Part shown: positions 23,774 to 33,480 of the stretch, in pieces | How positions within the stretch are numbered: the first letter of the stretch is position 1 | Layout of the letters: every line of letters starts with the position of its first letter | Assembly (NCBI GenBank): GCA_021154855.1 | Contig: JAJKHV010000099.1 | Span: 1 to 44,997, forward strand | Direction of reading: 5' to 3' | DNA length: 44,997 bases | From: Solirubrobacterales bacterium | GTDB taxonomy: Bacteria; Actinomycetota; Thermoleophilia; Solirubrobacterales; 70-9 | The notes under the pieces: model-generated | What the model was told of the DNA's origin: nothing | The model's input: only the letters and a program-made list of their open reading frames with translations | The model's database searches: none | Position numbers and translations under genes: made by a program

Positions 23774-26700
23774 TCAGCACCACCCGGCTCGTTCGGCGAC
23801 GAAAAACCCGGAGGCGATGATTCCGAGAACGTCTCCAAATCCTTGAAGCATCCCGCCGATGGCCACCTTTTCTTCCTCCCCCGTCAGTACGAGCCCCTTC
23901 CCAACTCCCCAAGCGAAAGTACCTGCTGCTCCTATAGCTCCTCCTACGACTCCGCACCCCTTGGAGAAGATGTCAACAACGGCGTTCGAAGCCTTATTCA
24001 ACGCCTTGTTCACTTCTTTTTCCCAAGGAAACCACTTCATACCCCCCGGCCCGACGGCGGAAGCGCTAGCAGACTTACTTGCTCTATTTTCCCGAGCCTT
24101 CCGCATGCGGGCCCTGATGCGACCCGTCGCACGATCCACCGCTTCCTTAGCCCTCTCCTTGTCGGCTCCACACTTCTTCTTCTTCGAGCAGGTTCCTTCC
24201 AGATCGAAGTTGTTGATCGGGTCTTGGTCGGCGTAGTCGTATGCGTTTGCCGACCCACCAGGCACTGGATCAGGCGAGATGAATCGCCCGAGCGCCGGTA
24301 CGTAGCTTCGAGCCCCCATTTGAATCACACCAGACGACAGTTCAGTGCGGCGTGACTTTCCGCCGAGCCAGCTATAGCGGCTCGAGCCCACTTTCTTTGG
24401 ATTGCCGAACTCATCGAATTCAAAGTTCGCGGTCGGTTCTTTGGCCGTAGAGCTAAGACTGGCCGTGGCAACTATGTCGCCGTGCAGATTGGCAAGCTGG
24501 AGGCTGGTAGTACCTGAGCTTTCCTGAATCGCAGCTAGTCCACTGCCGATGCCAGTGATGCTGCGGGTCCAAGTTGCACTGCGTTCTGTCCATGCAGTCG
24601 AGTCCGAAGCCATGGAGTAGTGGAAGACTTCGGTTCCAGTTTTCGTACCGGTCTGAGTCACTTGGCGAGGGCGCCCAGCAGCATCCAGCTGGTAGGTGTT
24701 CGTCAACCCTCCTTGCGACTGGATAGAGACCATGTTGTTGGTGAAGAAGCTGGTATCGAGAGTACTTCCCCCCGCGAATTTGCCTGACAGGCTCGATATG
24801 CGACCGAAGCTGTCATAGGTGGTTGCTTCCGGCCCGGTCAAGCGATCGCCCGTGTCGTATTTGTATTTCTGCACGCTTCCTTCGGAGGTCATATCGCAGG
24901 CCCCGCCGGCTCCTGGCACGCGGGTGATAAACGCGGTTCTGTTGGAATCGGCGTCATAGCTGTATGAGTGTGTCGTGCAGCCGCCGCCTTTCGGCGTGTC
25001 CTTGACCAAGGTCAGCCTGCCAGCGTTGTCGTAGCTGTATTGCTGGGTGGAGGCCAAGGTCGCCTGCGAGAGGACCTGACCGTAAACCGAGCGTTCGTCG
25101 CCTTCGTCAAGCCAGGTGCATTTTTCTGAGCAGCTCGTGACCTTCGTGTAGCTGAGTTTTGTCGCTTCCCCGGCCTCGTCGTAGGTCGTTTTGGCCACCA
25201 AGCCATTTGGCAGCCCTTCTTCGGTCATGCTGCCATCGGCGTTGTAGGCCGCCGTGAACGTCCCAGCGGCGGTGTCATCGATTTTGGTCAATAGGCCCGA
25301 GGCTGATTCGTAGCCAAACGTCTGGGTTCCCTTGCCATCGAAGACGGTCGCCCGGCGCCCCAGTAGGTCATAGGTGGTTTTCGATGTGCTTCCATCGGCG
25401 TCGGTGTACTGAGTCGGACGGCCGAGTTTGTCGTAGGCGACAACCGTTGACTGGCTGTCGCATGCTCCGCATTCGAATTTCTGTTCGACAGGCAGTCCGG
25501 TTGTCGTGCTGTAGACGGTAGCCGTGGTCGGCAGGGAGGTCCCGCCGCCCACCTGTTTGAGGCTTGTCGGTCGCCCGGCTCCGTCATAGGTGTTGGTCGT
25601 TACGCGAGTCGATGCTTCTTTGCCCCCCGGGCTTTCGATCACTTCCAGGGGCTGGGCCAGGGCGTTGTAGGAAGCAACGCGCGTGCCCAAGACTTCGGGC
25701 TGCCCTTCGGTGCCGGGCTGTTTGGCCGGCAGCACCTTGCAGGGCAGGTTTGCCCACGCCGCCTTGTTCGCACAAGCCGGATCGGCAGGGTTTTCGCCGA
25801 CGCTGTAGTAGATCGTCTTGGTCGTGTGCCCTGCTTTGTCTTCGACCTGTCCGGCCGGGAGAACCCTTTCGGTGGGCAGACCCGTGACCGGGTCGTATTC
25901 GGTGTGCGTCTTCAATTTGAGGCCGAGCGGGTCGACGATCGTGTCCGTCGGCTTGCGCAGGGTCCAGTTGTAGACGGTTTCCACGATGCGCTGGTCTGCG
26001 TCTTTGCCCACGCCTTTGATGCTGGCACCGGTGGTTTCCCGCGTCGGGAGATGCGGTTTCGGCGTGCCAGCCGGTGGGGTCGGTGCCAGGTAGTCGTATT
26101 CGACGATTTTATGGAGTCGCGCTGGTTTCGTTTCGCCCGTTTCGGCGATGCGCACCTGGTGCAGCGGCCCCCATTCTTGGACCATCTCCGTGCCGTCTTC
26201 GGAGAATTCGCGTTTGGTGTCGAGTTCGCGCGAGCGTTCTACGGATTTCGCTCCTTCGGCCAGAGCGCGTACGCGGTTTTGGGCGCTCAGTTCGCGGACG
26301 ACGTTGCCACGATCATCGACTTCGCTTGTCGTGATCGCGGTGCCGCCTCCCGAGGGCGCCGCAGTATTGACGACGTAGCCTTCGGCGTCCATGTAGTAGA
26401 TGGTCGCCTTGGCATAACTCGAGGGCGGTGTCGCCGGCACGTCGTCGGGCCGAAAGACAGCGGTTGCGTCTAGCGGAACGTCTTCCTGACCCCATTTGGC
26501 AACTTCGGCCGGGCTCATGTTGGGCGCGCCACTGCCCCCGCTGAGTGGAACCCCGTAGACCACGGTCGTCTGGGCGGTAGTCGGGCTCGCGACAAGACTC
26601 GGGCGCTTGACCGCTTTGATCCGGGCGCCTGGTTCTCCGGAAACGTGAGCGTAGTACTCGAACGTCCACGGTTCCTGGCCGGCAGGAGTCAGCGTGGAAA

Positions 26701-29359
26701 GCTGCGTTTCGCTCGTATAAGCATAGGTCTCTTTCAAGCAGCCTTTTTCTTCTGAAGCACAAGCCGATCCGATGCGTGGGTCCCACTCAGCGGTCAGACG
26801 GGCTTCGGTGTCATAGCTGTATGCGGCGACGGACCAGGAGCCATTGGCGCCTGCACTGGCCGGGCCGTAGTAGGTGATCTTCGAGAGAAGTTCTCCGAAG
26901 GCCGCGTTCGCTCCCCATTTTGTAGCCGGTTCGTAGGTAAATTCGATCGCGCGGCAGCCCACTTTTGTTTTGGCGTTTTCGGAATTGCACCCAAGCCCGG
27001 ACGCGAATGGGGCAATCACCATGTACAGACGCCGTTTAGTGCCGATCGGTTTGTAGACCATCGTCGTCGCGTTGGGGCCGCTGCCTGTTGTGGAGATCGA
27101 GACCGGCAGGTATTCGAGGCTGCCGCCTGTTTTTTCAAATTCCGTCCGGTTCCCGTCCACATCAGCGAGAGCAAAGGTCGAGCTGCCGCTTGCGTGAGAG
27201 AGAACCCACCCCTCTGCCCCTGTCGGGGAGACGTAGGATTCGCCGACCTTTTCGAAGGCGTATTCGTAGCCTTCGAGGTCGGTCAAGATCGCGTAGTCGC
27301 CCAACCCTTCTTCTTTTTCTTCAGCGCTGGCTTGGAACTCGCGTACGCTTCGCCAAGCTGCTCCGCCGGCTTCTTCGACTGGGACAGACGTCGTCCAGCC
27401 GCGGCCAAGCACTCCGGCACCTTCTACTTCGGTCGTGTGAGTGCGCGAGAATTCGAGCGTCGAACCCGGGACCGAAATCGACACATCGTTACGGCTGATC
27501 GTGTAGTTGCCGGTCAGGAGATTGACCGCGCCGGGGCCAACGCTCGTGGTCGCATCATGAGGACCGCCAACGGCCGGGCTTACGGTGGCGTTGACCGGCT
27601 CGCTGTAGCCGGCTGCACCTAGCGAGCCTTCAAAGAGAGCCCGGACTTGGAGTTTCCCGCCTGAGATATTCACAGCTTTGTTCGCTTCGAAGAAGACGGG
27701 GGTGCTGACTTTCCCGGTCACCGCGAGCGGCCATTTGACTTCTTCGGCTTTGGCGTTCTTGACCCAGCCTGACGGGATCGTTTTCCACGGGCTGAAAGCT
27801 CCTGTCACGCCGGATGTGCGGTATTGGTAAGAGACGCCGGTCGTGGCGCCCGGAGATCCGGCCCAGGTCGATTTGAGCTTCAGTCGCTTGCCGGTCACCG
27901 TGCCTTCCCCCGGCGAGGTGAGCTTGCTGGTAGCGGGTGCTTTCGGGTAGTAGACGACCTGCACGTAGGGGCGCTTGGTCGAGTCCGCCGCTGCGCTTGA
28001 GTTGAAGGTGGCGTAGCGGGTCGTGCAGGAGCTTTCGCCGCACTGGCGCGTGTGATCGTCTTCCAGGCGCAGGAGGAAGCCGTAGTTGGGTACCTGACCT
28101 GCGACCCATTTCTGCACCAGGTCCCTCGTGCCTGCGCCTGAGAAGTTCCACCAGCCGGCTTGTGAGCCCCGCTGGCTGGTCAGAATCGTCTCCCCTTCGA
28201 GACCCGTGTAGTCGCCGCCTTCGTAGGCCCATTTGTTGACGCCGTTGTAGGTCGTCCAGTTAGCGGCACTGTTCCAGTTGGTGGTGCTCCTTCTCACTTC
28301 GACACCGCTTGTGTTGCCCACCGCACTCGGCGCGTACAGGCCAAGGGTTGCGCTTTCCACATAGGAGTTGGACGGGATCGCGCTCAGGTCGAAGCGAAGC
28401 AGCGACCTGGCCCACAGGTCCATTTCGAACCAGGTTTCCGCTTTGTAGAGAGCCATCAGCGTTTCGCCGGCACCGGAGCCGCAGCCATTCCAGACATTTG
28501 TATTGATCCGTCCCTCGATGATGCAGTCAAGCGAGGGGCTCGGCGCGGTAAGAGTCGGATCGAGGTTGACCGGCCAGCTGCGCTCTGGCTGGTTTAGCCA
28601 GTCCGAATCGGCGTCGAGCGTGAGCAGCCAGCCGCCTTCGTCTCGCGGCTGAAGCTCGTAGTGAGCGGAATCGGAGACCGATGGCGTGGGTGAGCTGTCG
28701 GACATGACCGGCGCCGGCAGGACCGCGATCAGCTTTTCATCGCCGTCGCGGAACTCGATCGATCCGTCTTCGGCGATGCTCGGCGTCAATCCGTTTGAGG
28801 CGTCTAGGACGTAGTGGAACACCTTCGGCTGGGAGGCATCTGGGATTTCGATGTTCTCCTTGACGCCACTGGCGATGCTGGAGAGCTCATACGTCGTGTC
28901 GCTCGTTGTCGATTCGTAGACCGCCGTAGCGCCTTCGAGCTGGGCTTCCCCGGTCTGGGGACCGAGGAGTTCAGAGGAGACCCACCCGCCGTCGACGGTG
29001 AGTCGGGTCGGTCCGGCGCCGAGCTTGTCGGGGAGCTGAACATCGACGCTGTTTTGCCCGTTGCTCAGCCCACCATCTTTGAGTTCTTCAAGACCTTCGT
29101 CAATGGGCTTCCAGTCGCCTTTGGCATCGCGATAGTTGATTGGGGTCTCGTAGAGGCGCGTTTCGCGCGCGCCGCCTGGAAGCTGGAAGGTCTCCGAGCT
29201 GGCGGTCCGCTCAGCGGGAAGCTCGTCCTCTGGTTTCGGCTCTGGAGCTGCCGAAAGAGCTTCGGCCGGCTGCCCCTCATCCTGCTCTGCCACGGCGATG
29301 CCAGAGCCAATGGCAAGCAGCATGACCAGCACAAACCCAACGAGCCGAATCCCCTTCAC
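23774..29359 (-). CDS. RHS/YD-repeat secreted polymorphic toxin-like protein
   Basis: 1861 aa; signal peptide; YD repeats ([30 protein letters not shown]); RHS core end [42 protein letters not shown] then unique ~130-aa C-terminus. Confidence 0.92.
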   Translation of the reverse strand: MKGIRLVGFVLVMLLAIGSGIAVAEQDEGQPAEALSAAPEPKPEDELPAERTASSETFQLPGGARETRLYETPINYRDAKGDWKPIDEGLEELKDGGLSNGQNSVDVQLPDKLGAGPTRLTVDGGWVSSELLGPQTGEAQLEGATAVYESTTSDTTYELSSIASGVKENIEIPDASQPKVFHYVLDASNGLTPSIAEDGSIEFRDGDEKLIAVLPAPVMSDSSPTPSVSDSAHYELQPRDEGGWLLTLDADSDWLNQPERSWPVNLDPTLTAPSPSLDCIIEGRINTNVWNGCGSGAGETLMALYKAETWFEMDLWARSLLRFDLSAIPSNSYVESATLGLYAPSAVGNTSGVEVRRSTTNWNSAANWTTYNGVNKWAYEGGDYTGLEGETILTSQRGSQAGWWNFSGAGTRDLVQKWVAGQVPNYGFLLRLEDDHTRQCGESSCTTRYATFNSSAAADSTKRPYVQVVYYPKAPATSKLTSPGEGTVTGKRLKLKSTWAGSPGATTGVSYQYRTSGVTGAFSPWKTIPSGWVKNAKAEEVKWPLAVTGKVSTPVFFEANKAVNISGGKLQVRALFEGSLGAAGYSEPVNATVSPAVGGPHDATTSVGPGAVNLLTGNYTISRNDVSISVPGSTLEFSRTHTTEVEGAGVLGRGWTTSVPVEEAGGAAWRSVREFQASAEEKEEGLGDYAILTDLEGYEYAFEKVGESYVSPTGAEGWVLSHASGSSTFALADVDGNRTEFEKTGGSLEYLPVSISTTGSGPNATTMVYKPIGTKRRLYMVIAPFASGLGCNSENAKTKVGCRAIEFTYEPATKWGANAAFGELLSKITYYGPASAGANGSWSVAAYSYDTEARLTAEWDPRIGSACASEEKGCLKETYAYTSETQLSTLTPAGQEPWTFEYYAHVSGEPGARIKAVKRPSLVASPTTAQTTVVYGVPLSGGSGAPNMSPAEVAKWGQEDVPLDATAVFRPDDVPATPPSSYAKATIYYMDAEGYVVNTAAPSGGGTAITTSEVDDRGNVVRELSAQNRVRALAEGAKSVERSRELDTKREFSEDGTEMVQEWGPLHQVRIAETGETKPARLHKIVEYDYLAPTPPAGTPKPHLPTRETTGASIKGVGKDADQRIVETVYNWTLRKPTDTIVDPLGLKLKTHTEYDPVTGLPTERVLPAGQVEDKAGHTTKTIYYSVGENPADPACANKAAWANLPCKVLPAKQPGTEGQPEVLGTRVASYNALAQPLEVIESPGGKEASTRVTTNTYDGAGRPTSLKQVGGGTSLPTTATVYSTTTGLPVEQKFECGACDSQSTVVAYDKLGRPTQYTDADGSTSKTTYDLLGRRATVFDGKGTQTFGYESASGLLTKIDDTAAGTFTAAYNADGSMTEEGLPNGLVAKTTYDEAGEATKLSYTKVTSCSEKCTWLDEGDERSVYGQVLSQATLASTQQYSYDNAGRLTLVKDTPKGGGCTTHSYSYDADSNRTAFITRVPGAGGACDMTSEGSVQKYKYDTGDRLTGPEATTYDSFGRISSLSGKFAGGSTLDTSFFTNNMVSIQSQGGLTNTYQLDAAGRPRQVTQTGTKTGTEVFHYSMASDSTAWTERSATWTRSITGIGSGLAAIQESSGTTSLQLANLHGDIVATASLSSTAKEPTANFEFDEFGNPKKVGSSRYSWLGGKSRRTELSSGVIQMGARSYVPALGRFISPDPVPGGSANAYDYADQDPINNFDLEGTCSKKKKCGADKERAKEAVDRATGRIRARMRKARENRASKSASASAVGPGGMKWFPWEKEVNKALNKASNAVVDIFSKGCGVVGGAIGAAGTFAWGVGKGLVLTGEEEKVAIGGMLQGFGDVLGIIASGFFVAERAGWC

Positions 29360-29471
29360 GAAACGTCCTCCCCTTTGTTTGTCGTATTCCCCGCTAAGCC
29401 CCAGATGGGCTCGATGCGCTTGACATCGGCAAGCGCTAGCGGCACCGCTCCCTAACAGATGGTTCGTCTGC

Positions 29472-29855
29472 CTATGCCCTACCTACAAGGTGAAAATGAA
29501 GTTCAGGGCCATAGGCCACCTCCACAACCTTCGCCCTTACAAGAGTCGAAAGGTGGTACTCGAAAATTCTTAGATCCTTGTGTTCTGCCCAAATCTTCTG
29601 AAGTTCGATAGAAGACACGGGGCTGTCGAGTTGCTGCATCACAGCGATGATTGCTTGCTTGGTCTGATTGACGACGACGGGAGCGGACGCAGCCCGGTCT
29701 AGGGTGCGCCCACTCCCCCCTGCCGTCTTCACCCTTCGTCCATCGACCAGACGGAGTGGCGCAGAGACACGCCGCCGCCGGCTTAGAAAAGCGGCGGCGG
29801 CGCGATTCCGCTGGGTAGAAGTTCGTTGTCTTAACAAGTGACTCGAGGTGTTCAC
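29472..29855 (-). CDS. Winged-helix-like small regulator (start uncertain)
   Basis: C-terminal [50 protein letters not shown]. Confidence 0.5.
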   Translation of the reverse strand: MNTSSHLLRQRTSTQRNRAAAAFLSRRRRVSAPLRLVDGRRVKTAGGSGRTLDRAASAPVVVNQTKQAIIAVMQQLDSPVSSIELQKIWAEHKDLRIFEYHLSTLVRAKVVEVAYGPELHFHLVGRA

Positions 29856-30003
29856 AGTGCCTGGAAGTTGTGCACGCCCCGGACGTATTGTCAGCGTCCG
29901 GGGCGGCTAAACCAGAACCACTCGCGCTGACGACCCGAGTGACATTCCGGTTTAGAGTGGAGCAGAGTTTCACCTCGGTACGTGTCCTGCAACCCGAAGT
30001 CCG

Positions 30004-30690
30004 TTACCGCTCAGTTTTCCCTGAGTTGAAGACCCCACCTACTGGTCTTCCCGAACGCCCGCGCTCGAAGGCCAGCAGCGCCACAAACATTGTGGTGCCG
30101 CTCTCCCCCGACTTAGCCATTCGATTCTTCGCCCTGCCCGCGATCTCCTGAACGCTCTTCAAAGCTTCAAGAACATCCTTGGGCTTACCGCTCCACGCCG
30201 TGGTGAAAAACTTTCGAAGTTCCCCCCTGCCCTCTCGGTCGAGGTCCGGTTCGTCGGTCATCAAGCACACGTCCTCGTCGACGTCCATCTTCTTGTTCCG
30301 ATACGACGAAAGGCACTCGGCAAGAATCCACTGAACGACCGCGCTATTGGCATCGTGACGTTCCTCGACTGACATTGCGCGATACGCCTCGTCGCTTACG
30401 AGAGGCCGAGCAACCGCTCGGTAGATCGGCTTCCGGAAGTTGCCTTCCGTCGTGTGGCCAGCAAATTCAACGCAGCCGGCCTCGTAGAGCTCGCCCAGGT
30501 GGTAGGTGACGTTCTTTATGTCCTCACCGAGCATGTCGGCGATCTCTCCGGCGGTGAACTCTCCCTCGTGCAGGATCGTCAGAGCTTCGAGCCGGATGTA
30601 GTGGCCAACGGCAAATGGCGGCGCATCGTCCGGCTGTCGTGTCCGCTGCTTGATTGGCCTTCGCCCGGGGTCCCGCTCGCCCTGCTTCAA
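30004..30690 (-). CDS. ArsR-like winged HTH regulator
   Basis: HYIRLEALTILHEGEFTAGEIADMLGEDIKNVTYHLGELYEAGCVEF. Confidence 0.75.
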   Translation of the reverse strand: MKQGERDPGRRPIKQRTRQPDDAPPFAVGHYIRLEALTILHEGEFTAGEIADMLGEDIKNVTYHLGELYEAGCVEFAGHTTEGNFRKPIYRAVARPLVSDEAYRAMSVEERHDANSAVVQWILAECLSSYRNKKMDVDEDVCLMTDEPDLDREGRGELRKFFTTAWSGKPKDVLEALKSVQEIAGRAKNRMAKSGESGTTMFVALLAFERGRSGRPVGGVFNSGKTER

Positions 30691-30848
30691 CCGTCCATCC
30701 CTCCGATCAGGTCCATTGCCGTCATTCAGTTGCGCTGGAGCATAGGCGTTTCGGCTCCATGAAATTCTGAGCGCTCAGGATTTCTTACCCTCTTCTTCCC
30801 GCCCCGGCATCTAGCCGGGCGCTGACGAGCGGGAGGGGGTGAGGAGAG

Positions 30849-31076
30849 ATGAAGATCGCGTCCGTGGATTCGGTCGTGCCACTGCTGCAAGTTTTGAAGC
30901 TGAAGTAGGCACGCCAGCAGGGCCGGTCTCAGCCCAAGAAGTGTGCGGAGCTGGAGATCGGCCCTGCTCCCTCGACCTACCCGCCAACGCAGCACCGCGA
31001 GGAGAGAGAGGTGCGAGAGGTGACGATCACGCCAGTGGCGCCTGTTCTGCCGGCCATGACCCTGAAGCACCGCTAA
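30849..31076 (+). pseudogene. Short ORF interrupted by an in-frame amber codon
   Basis: GAGGAG SD then MKIASVDSVVPLLQVLKLK-TAG(30906-30908)-ARQQGRSQPKKCAELEIGPAPSTYPPTQHREEREVREVTITPVAPVLPAMTLKHR-TAA, same frame. Confidence 0.4.
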
Positions 31077-31265
31077 GGCACAGACGGCCGCCCACTGTCG
31101 TGGTTGGACGGCGGTCGGCCAGTCTTGCGCAAAAGCAGCCGCGTAACCGAATCGATATCGAGCTCCTAACGAATGCTTACCAGCCACCGCTCCCACTCCC
31201 TTTCTGCCGCTCAAAAAGCCCAAACCACTTCGGCCGGCAATCAGCCTACTTCGTTCTTTCCATAA

Positions 31266-31565
31266 GTGCGGGAAGCTAAGGACAGGCAGCGTGCTCCCGT
31301 GCCCCGAGCCCGCTACGACACCCCGCCGCCCGAGCTGGCGCGTCTGGGCGCTGCCCTGAAGGCTCTGCGAGAGGAACGTGATCTCAAGCAGATCGAGGCC
31401 GCCAGCCGAGCCGATATGACTGAGAGCCAGGTAAGCGACATTGAGCGGGGGAAGAACAACCCGGGCTGGTTGCTGCTCATTCGGCTCCTCGTCGCCGGCC
31501 TCGATGCGGACCTCGGCGATCTCGCTACCGCTTACGAGGGCGTCCCCGACAGCGACACGGCGTAG
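31266..31565 (+). CDS. XRE-family HTH regulator
   Basis: ARLGAALKALREERDLKQIEAASRADMTESQVSDIERGKNNPGWLLLIRLL. Confidence 0.85.
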   Translation: MREAKDRQRAPVPRARYDTPPPELARLGAALKALREERDLKQIEAASRADMTESQVSDIERGKNNPGWLLLIRLLVAGLDADLGDLATAYEGVPDSDTA

Positions 31566-31664
31566 GTCTCCGGCTAGGCCGGGGCTAGCGCTCGTGATGC
31601 TCTCGTCGGCGACGAAGACGAAGACGACGGGCCAACCTACGGCTGCCGATACGGTTTCGCCTCC

Positions 31665-32021
31665 GTGGCGACGAAGAAGCCAAAACGAGTGGAGAAGCCG
31701 TGGGGCCACGAGCTCTGGTGGGCCGAGACCGACCACTATGCCGGCAAGATCCTCGTCGTCAACGCCGGCCAAGCACTCTCTCTCCAATACCACCGTGAAA
31801 AGGACGAGACCTCCTACTTGCTCTCAGGCAAGCTGCGGTTGACCCGCGGGCCGAACGCCGAGACGCTCAGCGAGCTGGAGATCGAGCCGGGTCAGGCATG
31901 GCGAAACGAGCCTGGCACCGTGCACTCGATTGAGGCACTGGAGGATTCAGTTGTGCTCGAGGTCTCAACACCTCACCTCGACGACGTCGTGCGGGTGCAC
32001 GATCGCTACGGGCGTGCGTGA
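31665..32021 (+). CDS. Cupin / mannose-6-phosphate isomerase type II-like protein
   Basis: KPWGHELWWAETDHYAGKILVVNAGQALSLQYHREKDETSYLLSG; GTG start. Confidence 0.82.
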   Translation: MATKKPKRVEKPWGHELWWAETDHYAGKILVVNAGQALSLQYHREKDETSYLLSGKLRLTRGPNAETLSELEIEPGQAWRNEPGTVHSIEALEDSVVLEVSTPHLDDVVRVHDRYGRA

Positions 32022-32241
32022 AAGCCCGCGTTGTGCGCCTCGACCCACTCGGCCAACCAGGTGTGCAGTGTCGCGAGGTCGGGAAGCACTCGCTGGTCGT
32101 CGCTGCGCCGCCAGCATCGGCCTGAGCGCATCAAAGACCGTTTGGCCTGTCCGAGGTCGATCCTGGAGCCTGGGATAGGGGGAATCCAAAATTGTCCCCC
32201 GATTGTCCCCCGATTGAGAAAGCTGCATCTGCCTCAAACGG

Positions 32242-32269
32242 CGGAAACCGCGCCACAGCGCGGTTTCCG
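32242..32269 (-). terminator. Hairpin just downstream of the tRNA-His-like remnant
   Basis: CGGAAACCGCG/CGCGGTTTCCG, 6-nt loop. Confidence 0.5.
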
Positions 32270-32272
32270 AGA

Positions 32273-32326
32273 GGGTGGACGACGGGATTCGAACCGGCGA
32301 CCGCCTGGACCACAAGCAGGTGGTCT
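32273..32326 (-). other. Truncated/degenerate tRNA-His-like 3' portion, candidate att site
   Basis: - strand GATAGACCACCTGCTTGTGGTCCAGGCGGTCGCCGGTTCGAATCCCGTCGTCCACCC: GTG anticodon loop, T-loop TTCGAAT, acceptor 3' end; mismatches in anticodon and T stems; no matching acceptor 5' strand. Confidence 0.6.
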
Positions 32327-32449
32327 ATCACGGAATCGACCGTGATAACTCGGCTATTTGCAGCGTATCCCGCGGCCGGTTTGCAGAGCCAGCTCCGCGC
32401 CGATAGCGGTGGATATGGGTCGATTACCGCCAATTCAGGCCACTTCGAT

Positions 32450-33226
32450 TTACTGCGCTGCAAAAATCGCCAGCACAGCGTCCCGTTTCGGCCATTCAAG
32501 TGCATTTGCGGCCACGAGCAAGGTAAGCCCGAACAAAAGGCTGGCCCACCCAAATGGGCCGCGCATATCGGGGTCCCTCTCCTCAAGCTGAACCCGCTTC
32601 CACCCGTCCGGCAAATCAACGTACACCGGATTCAGCCCCATCATTGTCGCGTGCGCGATGGCGCTTTCCCCGCGGTAGGCGATGGCATAGAAGCCGCGGT
32701 ACGAATTCGCGCCGGTCGACTCCGCAAGGCCGTCGATCGCGCCAGCCCAATGAAGGTCCGCCTTTTCCGCCCGGTCAATTAGATCGGGCATGGCTTTGGT
32801 CCCCTCGGGCAATTCGGCGAGCTGCCGTTCAAAATCCTCCTGCTCAGCCTCAGTCGCCACTTCGACCCGCACCCCCTTGTGCTTCAGCTTTCGGCAATCC
32901 TTAGCGATGTCGATGCGGCGCTGGAGGTCTGACTTCAGGAACCTCCGGTGACGCTCTTGGCCAGGGTCTGCCGCGAGCCACGCGAAGGTCACGGCGTGGT
33001 CGTAGAGCGATCTCACGAGTACGGTGGCATCGGCATCCCGACCAAGCGGCCGAAGCGCGAAAATCGCCTCAAGAGCACCGGTTTGCCGGGCAATGAGAGC
33101 GGGGCCAGCCAGCTGCCAAGCATCGGCCGAACCAGTAACGCAGGCGGTAATCGGCAGCTTGGTCCGCACCATCTCGATCATGGCGCGGGCGCGTCTTTCA
33201 GCCCCCGCCTCGTACTCTCGACTCAT
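32450..33226 (-). CDS. DUF5677-like protein
   Basis: Start MSREYEAGAERRAR; VLVRSLYDHAVTFAWLA...; YRGFYAIAYRGESAIAHATMMGL. Confidence 0.6.
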   Translation of the reverse strand: MSREYEAGAERRARAMIEMVRTKLPITACVTGSADAWQLAGPALIARQTGALEAIFALRPLGRDADATVLVRSLYDHAVTFAWLAADPGQERHRRFLKSDLQRRIDIAKDCRKLKHKGVRVEVATEAEQEDFERQLAELPEGTKAMPDLIDRAEKADLHWAGAIDGLAESTGANSYRGFYAIAYRGESAIAHATMMGLNPVYVDLPDGWKRVQLEERDPDMRGPFGWASLLFGLTLLVAANALEWPKRDAVLAIFAAQ

Positions 33227-33480
33227 ACCCCCGACTGTAGGGGAGAGCACCCGGCGACCGCCTGTGGCTACTACGAGCTGACATAGGCCACGGGCAGCTC
33301 CGCCGAGTCGCTCGAGGGGAAGGACCTTCCCGCGAAATCTTGAGGATGTCGACGTTGCTAGCGATCGTAGTCGCGCCCGCGCGGCAGTACACGCAGGATG
33401 ACGATCACGCGACGCTCCTCGTCAAAACTAAGCGCAAGCGCCGTTCGGGAGAGCGCCGCGTCCCTCCTTAAGATCAAACG

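Noticed and set aside
29876-29906. CGCCCCGGACG/CGTCCGGGGCG hairpin between the two HTH genes
   Set aside because: Isolated GC hairpin without T-run or GNA apex; possibly a weak terminator, not a member of the leader family.
30726-31793. 355-aa - strand ORF
   Set aside because: Low-complexity translation, overlaps the XRE and cupin genes antisense; treated as spurious.
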